From contig CAZARI010000011.1 of NCBI GenBank assembly GCA_964487545.1, positions 11,025 to 75,024 of the forward strand: a DNA stretch of 64,000 nucleotides, given 5' to 3'. Shown piece by piece: positions 48,481 through 58,500 of this stretch (positions within the stretch are counted from its first letter, which is position 1; each line of letters opens with the position of its first letter). The DNA is from SKUL01 sp964487545. Lineage in GTDB: Bacteria > Bacteroidota > Bacteroidia > Flavobacteriales_D > SKUL01. The position numbers and the translations under genes were made by a program. The notes beneath the pieces are model-generated. The model had not been told where the DNA came from, did no database searches, and worked only from the letters and a program-made list of their open reading frames with translations.

Positions 48481-50766
48481 ATGAGACGTTTATTTATCGC
48501 CATTTTATTTTTGTTGTCGTGGTCATCATTGCATGCTCAACGTGTCGGTTTAGTGATGAGCGGAGGTGGCGCAGCAGCGCTCGCACATATTGGGGTCATT
48601 AAAGCCTTAGAAGAAAATGGCATTCCCATCGACTACGTCACCGGCACTTCCATGGGTGCTTTTATCGGAGCGATGTACGCTATTGGCTACTCACCCGAGC
48701 AAATGGATTCATTGGTTACCAGCGGACAGTTCCAATTGGCCACTAATGGCGATTTCGAAAACAAATACCGCTATTATTTCTACAATCAAGAACACAGCGC
48801 TTCGATGGTGCGGCTGATGATCAATAACAACTTTAATGTACAGAGCATTCTTCCAACCAACTTGATTCGACCGACGTTGATGGACTTAACACTTTTGGAA
48901 ATCATGTCGGTGCCAGCGGCCATGGCCAATTACGATTTTGACAGTTTGATGGTGCCTTTTAGATGTATTGCGGCCGACATTCAACACAAAGAACAGGTCA
49001 TTTTCAGAAAAGGGAATCTGTCAGAGGCCGTGCGCGCCTCTGTAACCTACCCCTTCTTTTTTGAGCCGGTAAAAATCGGCGATCGGATGCTGTTTGACGG
49101 TGGTTTGTACAACAACTTTCCGATTGATGTGCTGCACAGTGAGTTTGAGCCTGATTTTATTATTGGCAGCAACGTGACTGGAACATTGGAGCCCCCCACC
49201 GACGACAACCTGCTGAGCCAGCTCAAAAACATGATCATCGATAGAGCAAGCTATGAACCGGTTCATGAAAACGCGGTAATTATTGAAGCGGATCTCAATA
49301 TCGGTGTGTTTGACTTCGGTCAGATCCGTCAAATTATCGACTTGGGCTACGAAGAAACACTGAAGCGAATTGGAAGTATCAGAGCCCAAATAGATCGCAC
49401 CCGCACTGCCGAACAGACGGCAGCCATGCGTAAAAGTTTCAAATCAGATTATCAACCACTTACCATAAGTGATGTGAACATTAGCGGAGTGAACGAATCG
49501 CAGGCCGGATATGTGAAAAAAGTGGTGGGTTTGCGCAAAAAAGAAGAAGTTGTTCCATTCGACAACATGAAGCGCCGATTTTATCACCTCATTCAGGATG
49601 ATAAGGTGCGGTATGCCTATCCCAGCACTTCTAAAAATCCCGATGATGATCACTACACGCTAAACATCTACGTGAAAAAAGAAAAGGAAATTTCGGTTGA
49701 TTTCGGAGGTCACGTTTCGTCAAAACCTGTAAACACCGGATATGTTGGACTTAAATACAACCACTTTGCCCGTCGGTCGATGGTGATTAGCGCAAACACT
49801 TATTTCGGAAAATTCTACGGATCGGTCAGTGCGCGCGTTCGATTTGAATTTCCAGGTAAAAACAAGCTCAGTCTGGAGCCCGTATTTACCCTAAACCGCT
49901 GGGATTACTTTAAGAGTTTTGCCAATTTTTTTGAAGAATCGAAGCCTTCATTTATCGTTCAGAACGACTGGTATACTGGTGTGATTGCAACCAAACCATT
50001 TAGAACTCATGGAATATTTCAGGCTGATATTAAATACAGCCGACTGCTTGACCGATACTACCAAAACGATCTATTCACTCCTTCAGATATTACCGATCAA
50101 ACCTATTTCAGGAATGTTACTGGCGGACTTAAAATTGAGATGAGCTCGCTGAATAAAAAGCAGTTTCCCACTGAAGGAGGTGCATTTGAAATTAAGGCGC
50201 GCTACATCAACGGGCGCGAGGAGACCATTTTGGGCAGCACTTCCGATCTGGGCATGAAATTCAACCACTACCACGACTGGGCACAGTTCGAGTTGCAGGC
50301 TGAGCGCTATTTCCGAGTAGGGAAGCGATTCTCGCCAGGAGTTTTCCTGAAGGGATTGTACACCAACCGTCCGTTGTTTTCGAATTACTCTGCCACCATT
50401 ATTTCTGCTCCTGCCTTTCAGCCTGTGCCGGAAAGTCGCACCTTTTTTCAGGAAGAATTCAGGGCACACCAATATCTTGCTGGTGGGCTTAAGGGCTTAT
50501 TTCACTTCACCAAGAGTGTTCACTTGCGGATTGAAGGTTATGTGTTTTTGCCCTATCAGGAAATCAAGCGGTCGGAAGCTAATTTGGCAACGCTTGGCCG
50601 ACCTTGGGAAACGCCCTATTTCATGGGTAGCACTTCGCTGGTTTACCATTCGCCACTGGGGCCGCTCAGCTTTAGCGCCAATTATTATGAAAACAGAATT
50701 GACGAGCCATGGAGCTTTTTGTTCAGCTTTGGCTACGTTTTGTTTAACAAGCGGGCATTCGAATAA
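48481..50766 (+). CDS. Patatin-like phospholipase with BamA-type beta-barrel (outer membrane)
   Basis: A 761-residue exported protein: signal peptide 1-20 (SLHAQ); patatin domain about 22-300 with oxyanion GGGAAALAHIG, nucleophile Ser57 in GTSMG and the dyad aspartate Asp206 in FDGGLYNNFP; a POTRA-like spacer (about 330-400, DVNISGVNESQAGYVKKVVGL); and a C-terminal beta-barrel of the BamA/Omp85 type (about 410-761, ending FSFGYVLFNKRAFE). This is the Bacteroidota patatin-barrel family, related to T5d-type passengers. It probably hydrolyses lipids or lysophospholipids at the outer membrane. It stands alone, ended by a convergent terminator. Confidence 0.88.
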   Translation: MRRLFIAILFLLSWSSLHAQRVGLVMSGGGAAALAHIGVIKALEENGIPIDYVTGTSMGAFIGAMYAIGYSPEQMDSLVTSGQFQLATNGDFENKYRYYFYNQEHSASMVRLMINNNFNVQSILPTNLIRPTLMDLTLLEIMSVPAAMANYDFDSLMVPFRCIAADIQHKEQVIFRKGNLSEAVRASVTYPFFFEPVKIGDRMLFDGGLYNNFPIDVLHSEFEPDFIIGSNVTGTLEPPTDDNLLSQLKNMIIDRASYEPVHENAVIIEADLNIGVFDFGQIRQIIDLGYEETLKRIGSIRAQIDRTRTAEQTAAMRKSFKSDYQPLTISDVNISGVNESQAGYVKKVVGLRKKEEVVPFDNMKRRFYHLIQDDKVRYAYPSTSKNPDDDHYTLNIYVKKEKEISVDFGGHVSSKPVNTGYVGLKYNHFARRSMVISANTYFGKFYGSVSARVRFEFPGKNKLSLEPVFTLNRWDYFKSFANFFEESKPSFIVQNDWYTGVIATKPFRTHGIFQADIKYSRLLDRYYQNDLFTPSDITDQTYFRNVTGGLKIEMSSLNKKQFPTEGGAFEIKARYINGREETILGSTSDLGMKFNHYHDWAQFELQAERYFRVGKRFSPGVFLKGLYTNRPLFSNYSATIISAPAFQPVPESRTFFQEEFRAHQYLAGGLKGLFHFTKSVHLRIEGYVFLPYQEIKRSEANLATLGRPWETPYFMGSTSLVYHSPLGPLSFSANYYENRIDEPWSFLFSFGYVLFNKRAFE

Positions 50767-50797
50767 AAAAAGGGGCAAGCCAAATTAGCCCACCCCT
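50764..50797 (-). terminator. Intrinsic terminator of the DUF3467 gene (minus strand)
   Basis: On the minus strand AGGGGTGGGC, a TAATTT loop region, GGCTTGCCCCT then about seven Ts. The stem includes GU pairs. It serves the minus-strand message and lies just after the stop of the convergent patatin gene. Confidence 0.75.
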
Positions 50798-50824
50798 GAA
50801 TAACAACGGAACACCTTAATTTCT

Positions 50825-51148
50825 TTATGCCTGAGCTGTAGGGCCACCAAAATTCATGGGAAATGCCCCCTCTGGCCCTTGGGTATCCTCGATGGTACCG
50901 TGTGTACTTTCGAATTTATTGATGTTGTCGTTTAGCGCACGCATCAATCGTTTGGCATGTTGCGGAGTGAGTACTATTCTCGATTTCACTTTGGCCTTGG
51001 GAACACCCGGCATCACCCGCACAAAATCCATCACAAATTCTGCGTTGGAATGGGTAATAATGGCGAGGTTGGAATAGATTCCCTCAGCTACTTCTTCGGA
51101 CAGCTCAATACTTAGCTGGTTCTTTTTAGTTTCATTTTCATCTGCCAT
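50825..51148 (-). CDS. DUF3467 family protein
   Basis: A 107-residue cytoplasmic protein with no membrane segment. The conserved core is YSNLAIITHSNAEFVMDFVRVMPG, then KSRIVLTPQHAKRLMRALNDNINKFE, the DUF3467 pattern. Function unknown. In Bacteroidota it is commonly encoded next to rpoC, as here (63 bp after the rpoC stop), with its own hairpin-separated message. The conserved linkage suggests a transcription-related role, but no biochemical motif supports one. Confidence 0.88.
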   Translation of the reverse strand: MADENETKKNQLSIELSEEVAEGIYSNLAIITHSNAEFVMDFVRVMPGVPKAKVKSRIVLTPQHAKRLMRALNDNINKFESTHGTIEDTQGPEGAFPMNFGGPTAQA

Positions 51149-51177
51149 AACGGTAGCGCTTAATTGGTTAATATAAA

Positions 51178-51206
51178 ACAGCGCCTCGCTTGGAGCGAGG
51201 CGCTGT
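51178..51206 (-). terminator. Intrinsic terminator after rpoC
   Basis: A perfect 13-bp stem (ACAGCGCCTCGCT / AGCGAGGCGCTGT) with a 3-base loop, followed on the minus strand by TTTATATT. It separates rpoC from the DUF3467 gene. Positions may be off by a base. Confidence 0.85.
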
Positions 51207-51211
51207 TGATT

Positions 51212-54200
51212 TTATTTGGTGTCATCTTCAGAGATGACCTCTTCCTTTTCTGATTTTGCTGCCATCAACTGATCGTATTCTACTTTTGATCCAACAATCA
51301 GTTTTTGGAACTTACGCAAACCTGTACCAGCAGGAATCAGGTGACCAACGATAACGTTTTCTTTCAGTCCACCTAACAAGTCCTGCTTTCCGGCAACCGC
51401 TGCTTCGTTGAGCACCTTGGTGGTTTCCTGGAAGGAAGCCGCAGAGATAAAGCTCTTGGTTTGCAGAGATGCCCGGGTGATACCCTGAAGCATTGGTCGC
51501 GAAGTCGCGGCAATGGCTTCTCGGGCTTCTACCAGTTTCAGATCCCGGCGGCGAAGTTGAGAATTTTCATCACGCAACTGACGAGCAGAAACAATTTGCC
51601 CTTCTTTAAGTACGGATGAGTCTCCGGCATCGACTACCACTTTCTTACCGAAAATGCCGTCGTTTTCTTCCATAAACTCAATCTTGTCAACACCCTGCTT
51701 TTCGAGGAAACGCGTGTCACCGGCGTCCTCAATTTCCACTTTGCGCAACATCTGACGAACAATCACTTCAAAGTGCTTGTCGTTGATCTTCACTCCCTGT
51801 AGTCGGTATACTTCCTGAATCTCGTCAACAAGATATTCCTGAACCGCAGTTGGCCCTTTAATGGCAAGAATGTCAGAAGGGGTGATGGCTCCATCAGAAA
51901 GTGGACTTCCAGCTTTGATAAAGTCGTTTTCCTGCACCAAAATGTGTTTAGAAAGCGACACGAGATACTTTTTGGTTTCGCCGGTTTTCGACTCGACAAT
52001 AATCTCGCGGTTTCCCCGCTTGATTTTACCAAAGCTCACAATTCCGTCAATTTCAGAAACAACGGCAGGGTTGGATGGGTTTCGCGCTTCAAACAGCTCT
52101 GTAACCCTAGGAAGACCTCCGGTAATGTCTCCAGATTTTCCGGCTACTCGTGGAATCTTAACCAAAACATCTCCTGCTTTAACGCTCGCACCTTTCTCAA
52201 CCATAATGTGGGCGCCAACCGGCAACGAGTACGACTTGAGGATGTCTTTAGCTTTTCCGCTGACGATATGAATTTCAGGGTTCACTTTCTTATCGCGTCG
52301 CTCAACGATGACCTTTTCGGTAAATCCGGTTTGCTCATCCATTTCTTCGCGGTAGGTCGTTCCTTCGATGATGTTCTCGTATTCGAGTTTTCCATCGGTT
52401 TCTGCAACCATCACCGCGTTGTATGGATCCCATTTACAAATCAGGTCACCTTTCTTTACAGCGGTGCCGCTTTTCACAAAAATTTCTGATCCGTAAGGAA
52501 TATTTCCTGTGGTGAGTATAATACCGGTTTTGCTCTCAATTATTTTCAACTCTGCCGACCGACCGATAACTATTTCGTGTGAGTCACCACTTTCGCCTTT
52601 ATTGCTGACCGTTCGTAGCGCGTCGATTTCAATTTTTCCATCGTATTTTGCTCGGATCTCTGAATCATCAGCAATCTTAGATGCCGTACCCCCTACGTGG
52701 AACGTACGAAGTGTAAGCTGCGTTCCAGGCTCTCCGATCGATTGGGCTGCGATTACGCCAACGGCCTCACCTTCTTTAACATGTCCGTTAGTAGCCAGGT
52801 TGCGGCCATAGCATTTTCCGCACACCCCGATTTTCATTTCGCAGGTCAGTACAGAGCGAATTTCAACCTCTTCTACTCCGCTGTCTACAATACGGTTTGC
52901 GAGTGCTTCATCAATTTCTTCACCGCTTGTTACGATCACCTCCTCATTATTCGGATCAATCACGTCGTGTACCGAAGTTCTTCCAAGGATACGATCGTAA
53001 AGCGATTCTACCACCTCGTCGTTTTTGGTGAGTTCTGATGCAATCAGTCCACGCAGCGTTCCGCAGTCGTCTTCGGTGATGATCACATCTTGCGACACGT
53101 CTACCAGTCGGCGGGTCAGATAACCTGCGTCGGCTGTTTTCAATGCTGTATCCGCAAGACCTTTTCGCGCACCGTGTGTTGAGATAAAGTACTCCAGAAT
53201 CGAAAGACCTTCTTTAAAGTTCGATATAATCGGGTTTTCGATAATATCCTGTCCACCCGCAGCTCCTGATTTCTGCGGTTTGGCCATCAGACCCCGCATT
53301 CCCGAAAGCTGACGGATCTGTTCCTTTGATCCCCTTGCCCCCGAGTCGAACATCATGTAAATCGAGTTAAAGCCTTGTTTATCTCCAATCAACTGATTCA
53401 TCAGGATATTGGTGAGCTTGCTATTGGTGTGTGTCCAGATATCGATAATCTGGTTGTACCGTTCGTTGTCGGTGATTAGACCCATGTTATAGCTGGCCAA
53501 CACCTCGTTTACTTCCTGAACGGCTTTATTGACCAGTTCTTCTTTTTCGGCGGGGATGATGACATCGTTCAGGTTAAACGATAATCCACCTTTAAAGGCC
53601 ATGGTAAATCCAAGGTCTTTGATGTCATCGAGAAATTTTGCGGTTTTCGCAACCCCTACTTTTGCCAGCACCTCTCCAATAATATCGCGAAGTGCCTTTT
53701 TGGTAAGCAGTTGATTGATGTATCCAACTCCTTGTGGAACCACCTGATTAAAGATAATCCGACCGGTTGTGGTATCGATCATTTCAGTTGTTTCCTGGTC
53801 GCCGTCTTTGTAGGTCACTCTAACCTTAATTGAGGCGTGCAGATCGATTCGTTTTTCGTTAAAGGCAATGATCACCTCTTCTGGAGAATAGAAAGACATA
53901 TTCTCTCCTTTAACCGGGTGCTCAGACGAGCTTGTTCGGTTTTTGGTGATATAGTACAGACCCAACACCATGTCTTGCGACGGAACTGCTACCGGCGCAC
54001 CATTGGCAGGGTTCAGAATGTTGTGCGAAGCGAGCATCAGCAACTGGGCTTCGAGAATAGCATCATGGCCCAGCGGCACGTGCACAGCCATCTGGTCACC
54101 GTCGAAGTCAGCGTTAAAAGCAGTACACACCAGTGGGTGCAACTGAATCGCTTTTCCTTCGATCATTTTGGGCTGAAACGCTTGAATACCGAGTCGGTGA

Positions 54201-55540
54201 AGTGTCGGAGCGCGGTTGAGCAACACGGGATGCCCTTTCATTACATTTTCGAGGATATCCCATACCACAGGCTCTTTGCGGTCGACAATCTTTTTGGCCG
54301 ATTTGACGGTTTTCACAATTCCGCGTTCAATCATTTTACGAATGATAAACGGCTTGTACAGCTCGGCGGCCATATCTTTGGGAATACCGCATTCGTGAAG
54401 CTGAAGGTCTGGACCTACCACAATTACCGAGCGGCCAGAATAGTCGACACGCTTACCCAGCAGGTTCTGTCGGAAGCGGCCTTGTTTTCCTTTCAGGCTG
54501 TCGGAAAGTGATTTCAAAGGACGGTTGGACTCGGTTTTTACCGCGCTTGATTTTCGCGAGTTATCGAACAGCGAATCGACTGACTCTTGTAGCATTCGCT
54601 TCTCGTTTCGGAGAATTACTTCTGGAGCCTTTATCTCGATCAATCGCTTGAGGCGATTATTCCGAATAATCACCCTACGGTAAAGGTCGTTCAGATCGGA
54701 GGTTGCAAAACGGCCACCATCTAGCGGCACCAATGGGCGTAGTTCCGGTGGAATTACAGGAACCACTTTAACGATCATCCATTCAGGACGGTTTTCGATA
54801 CGGGTATTGGCATCGCGAAGCGCCTCAACTACCTGAAGTCGTTTGAGGGCTTCATTTTTTCTTTGCTGTGAAGTTTCGATATCCGCCTTGTGACGTAAAT
54901 CGTACGAAAGTGAATCCAGGTCGAGACCTTTGAGCAAATCGAACAACGCTTCTGCCCCCATTTTTGCAACAAACTTATTGGGGTCGTCATCGTCGAGGTG
55001 CTGATTCTCCTTACCAACCTGATCGAGGATCTCCAGATATTCTTCTTCGGTCAGGAAGTCGAGTCTCATCAGGGGTTCGTCTTCACTGTTTTTCTGGTTT
55101 CCAGGATTTATCACCACATAGCGCTCGTAGTATATAATCTGATCGAGCTTTTTGGTGGGTAACCCAAGCAGGTAACCTATTTTGTTGGGCAGCGATTTGA
55201 AATACCAGATGTGTGCCACAGGCACTACTAACGAGATATGCCCCATTCTTTCGCGGCGCACTTTCTTCTCAGTAACTTCCACTCCACAGCGATCACAAAC
55301 GATTCCTTTATAGCGGATTCGTTTGTACTTACCACAGTGGCATTCAAAGTCCTTTACCGGTCCGAAAATTCGCTCACAGAATAATCCGTCGCGCTCGGGC
55401 TTGTATGTCCGGTAGTTGATGGTTTCTGGTTTGAGCACCTCACCGTGTGAACTCTCCAAAATCTGCTCGGGGGAGGCCAGACTGATGGTAATGCTGTTAA
55501 AACCAGCTGCCGTTTGTTTATAATCTCTTCTCAAAGCCAT
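51212..55540 (-). CDS. rpoC: DNA-directed RNA polymerase subunit beta-prime
   Basis: A 1442-residue RNA polymerase subunit, usual for Bacteroidota. The N-terminal zinc finger is CHCGKYKRIRYKGIVCDRCG, the catalytic magnesium loop is NADFDGDQMAVH near residue 474-485, and a second zinc site (CEMKIGVCGKCYG) lies in the C-terminal part. It forms, with RpoB, the active-site cleft. It follows rpoB by 40 bases, and ends at a strong terminator. No intein or split is seen. Confidence 0.98.
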   Translation of the reverse strand: MALRRDYKQTAAGFNSITISLASPEQILESSHGEVLKPETINYRTYKPERDGLFCERIFGPVKDFECHCGKYKRIRYKGIVCDRCGVEVTEKKVRRERMGHISLVVPVAHIWYFKSLPNKIGYLLGLPTKKLDQIIYYERYVVINPGNQKNSEDEPLMRLDFLTEEEYLEILDQVGKENQHLDDDDPNKFVAKMGAEALFDLLKGLDLDSLSYDLRHKADIETSQQRKNEALKRLQVVEALRDANTRIENRPEWMIVKVVPVIPPELRPLVPLDGGRFATSDLNDLYRRVIIRNNRLKRLIEIKAPEVILRNEKRMLQESVDSLFDNSRKSSAVKTESNRPLKSLSDSLKGKQGRFRQNLLGKRVDYSGRSVIVVGPDLQLHECGIPKDMAAELYKPFIIRKMIERGIVKTVKSAKKIVDRKEPVVWDILENVMKGHPVLLNRAPTLHRLGIQAFQPKMIEGKAIQLHPLVCTAFNADFDGDQMAVHVPLGHDAILEAQLLMLASHNILNPANGAPVAVPSQDMVLGLYYITKNRTSSSEHPVKGENMSFYSPEEVIIAFNEKRIDLHASIKVRVTYKDGDQETTEMIDTTTGRIIFNQVVPQGVGYINQLLTKKALRDIIGEVLAKVGVAKTAKFLDDIKDLGFTMAFKGGLSFNLNDVIIPAEKEELVNKAVQEVNEVLASYNMGLITDNERYNQIIDIWTHTNSKLTNILMNQLIGDKQGFNSIYMMFDSGARGSKEQIRQLSGMRGLMAKPQKSGAAGGQDIIENPIISNFKEGLSILEYFISTHGARKGLADTALKTADAGYLTRRLVDVSQDVIITEDDCGTLRGLIASELTKNDEVVESLYDRILGRTSVHDVIDPNNEEVIVTSGEEIDEALANRIVDSGVEEVEIRSVLTCEMKIGVCGKCYGRNLATNGHVKEGEAVGVIAAQSIGEPGTQLTLRTFHVGGTASKIADDSEIRAKYDGKIEIDALRTVSNKGESGDSHEIVIGRSAELKIIESKTGIILTTGNIPYGSEIFVKSGTAVKKGDLICKWDPYNAVMVAETDGKLEYENIIEGTTYREEMDEQTGFTEKVIVERRDKKVNPEIHIVSGKAKDILKSYSLPVGAHIMVEKGASVKAGDVLVKIPRVAGKSGDITGGLPRVTELFEARNPSNPAVVSEIDGIVSFGKIKRGNREIIVESKTGETKKYLVSLSKHILVQENDFIKAGSPLSDGAITPSDILAIKGPTAVQEYLVDEIQEVYRLQGVKINDKHFEVIVRQMLRKVEIEDAGDTRFLEKQGVDKIEFMEENDGIFGKKVVVDAGDSSVLKEGQIVSARQLRDENSQLRRRDLKLVEAREAIAATSRPMLQGITRASLQTKSFISAASFQETTKVLNEAAVAGKQDLLGGLKENVIVGHLIPAGTGLRKFQKLIVGSKVEYDQLMAAKSEKEEVISEDDTK

Positions 55541-55580
55541 TGTTTGATGATATTAAGTGCAATGATTAACAAAATAAAAA

Positions 55581-58500
55581 CTAGTCTAGTGAAATGCTAA
55601 GACCAAGTCCGCGCAGTTCGTGCAACAAAACGTTGAACGATTCTGGGATTCCAGGTTCTGGCATGTTTTCACCTTTCACTATGGCCTCATAGGCTTTGGC
55701 TCGACCAATCACGTCGTCCGACTTTACGGTAAGAATTTCGCGAAGGATGTGCGACGCACCGAAAGCTTCGAGTGCCCACACCTCCATCTCTCCAAAGCGC
55801 TGACCACCAAACTGTGCTTTACCACCGAGGGGCTGCTGTGTAATTAGCGAGTATGGTCCGATAGAGCGGGCGTGCATTTTGTCGTCAACCATGTGAGAAA
55901 GCTTGAGCATGTAAATCACACCTACGGTTGCTGGCTGATCGAATCGATCACCGGTTCCGCCGTCGTATAGGTATGTTGTTCCTCCACGTGGAATTCCGGC
56001 GTCATCTGTCAATTGGTTAATGTCGTCGATAGATGCTCCGTCGAAAATTGGTGTAGCAAAGGTTTTACCCAGTTTCTCACCAGCCCATCCAAGCACAGTT
56101 TCGTAAATCTGTCCGAGGTTCATTCGTGATGGTACACCAAGAGGGTTCAGCACAATGTCAACAGGGCTTCCGTCTTCTAGATATGGCATGTCTTCCATGC
56201 GGACAATCTTGGCAACGATACCCTTGTTACCGTGGCGACCGGCCATTTTATCACCCACCTTCAGCTTTCGCTTTTTGGCGATATAAACCTTGGCCAATTG
56301 CTGAATTCCCTGTGGCAGGTCATCACCAACAGAAATCTGATGACGTTCGCGGCTGTATTTTCCACGAATTTCATTGTACTTCACCGTATAGTTACGAATC
56401 AATCGCTTAATGAGCTGATTGGTTTGATCGTCGGTAGTCCAGCCGCTGGGGTTTACCAAAGAGTAGTCGATGGTCATCAGGGCTTTTTGGGTAAACTTCA
56501 CGCCTTTCTTAATCAGTTCATCGCTGTAGTTGTTAAATACGCCTTGCGATGTTTTTCCGCTGACCAGTTTGGCGAGCTTTTCAATGAGCGCTGATTTGAG
56601 CTCTCCACTTTGCTTTTCAAAAGCTTTGTCGAGTTTTTCGAGCTCTACCTTGTCTTGAGACTTTCCTTTTCGATCTTTTCTGGCTACCGAAAACAATTTT
56701 TTATCGACAACAACTCCGCGCAGTGAGGGTGGCGCTTTGAGTGATGCGTCTTTTACATCACCGGCTTTGTCACCAAAAATTGCGCGAAGCAGTTTTTCTT
56801 CGGGCGAAGGATCGGTTTCTCCCTTTGGTGTAATTTTTCCAATGAGGATATCGCCTTCCTTAACATCGGCTCCGATGCGGATCATTCCGTACTCGTCGAG
56901 GTTTTTTGTAGCCTCTTCGCTTACGTTGGGAATATCGGCAGTCAACTCCTCCATTCCTCGCTTGGTATCGCGCACTTCGAGCACGTATTCATCGATGTGA
57001 ACGGAAGTGAAAACATCTTCGCGAACAATTCGGTCAGAGATAACAATCGCGTCCTCAAAGTTATAACCCTTCCACGGCATAAACGCTACACGCAGGTTTC
57101 GACCGATGGCCAACTCTCCGTTTTTGGTAGCATAACCCTCGCAAAGTACATCACCCTTTGACACCTTCTGTCCTTTTTTGACTATCGGCACCAGGTTGAT
57201 GGTAGTACTTTGGTTGGTTTTCTGGTATTTAGTAAGCGAATAAGTTTTGATGTCGTCATCGAAGCTCACCAGTTCTTCCTCTTCGTCGCGCTTGTAGCGG
57301 ATTTTGACTTCGGTGGCATCAACGTACTCAACTGTTCCATCACCTTCTGCATAGCTCAGAATGCGTGAGTCGCGTGCAACGAGGTGTTCAATTCCAGTTC
57401 CAACGACTGGAGCTTCTGGATTGAGCAGCGGAACAGCCTGGCGCATCATGTTTGATCCCATCAGTGCCCGGTTGGCATCATCGTGTTCCAAAAACGGAAT
57501 CAGCGATGCGGCAATTGATGCAATTTGGTTTGGGGCAACGTCCATCAGCGTCAAAGTGTCTGGCTCCACCACAGGAAAATCGCCTTCGTAGCGCGCCTTG
57601 ACGCGGTCGGTCAGGAACTCTCCCTTTTCGTTAATTTGGGCGTTGGCCTGAGCGATGGTGTTATCGTCCTCTTCTTCTGCGCTTAGGAAAATCACTTCCT
57701 CTTTCAGATTTACCTTTCCATCTTCCACCTTGCGGTAGGGCGTTTCGATAAAACCGAGGTGGTTCACTTTTGCAAAAACGCAAAGGGAAGAAATCAGACC
57801 AATGTTTGGCCCTTCAGGCGTTTCGATTGTACAAAGACGCCCGTAGTGTGTATAGTGAACGTCGCGCACCTCAAATCCAGCTCTTTCTCTCGACAGACCA
57901 CCTGGCCCGAGCGCCGACATGCGTCGCTTGTGCGTCACTTCTGAAAGCGGGTTGGTCTGATCCATAAACTGCGACAACTGGTTTGTTCCGAAGAACGAGT
58001 TAATCACAGACGAGAGCGTTTTGGCATTGATCAGGTCGATTGGGGTAAACACCTCGTTGTCGCGCACGTTCATTCGTTCACGGATGGTACGGGCCATACG
58101 GGCAAGACCTACCGAGAATTGATTGTATAGTTGCTCACCAACGGTTCTTACGCGACGGTTGCTCAGGTGATCGATATCATCGATGTCTGCTTTAGAATTG
58201 ATCAGTTCGATCAGGTATTTAATGATCGAGATAATATCTTCCTTGGTCAACGTTCGCTCCGAATCGGAAATATTGAGACCGAGTTTTCGGTTGATTCGGT
58301 AACGTCCCACATCACCCAGGTCGTATCTATTTTCGGAGAAGAACAATTTATCGATTACACCTCGGGCTGTTTCTAGATCTGGTGGCTCGGCGTTTCGCAG
58401 TTGTCGGTAGATAAACTCTACTGCTTCTTTCTCCGAGTTCGAGGTGTCCTTTTGCAGGGTGTTGTAAATAATGGCATAATCTGCTGCGTTGACATTCTCT

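Noticed and set aside
53837..54511. 224-codon plus-strand frame inside rpoC
   Set aside because: rpoC is essential and its motifs are fully on the minus strand; the antisense frame is a shadow.
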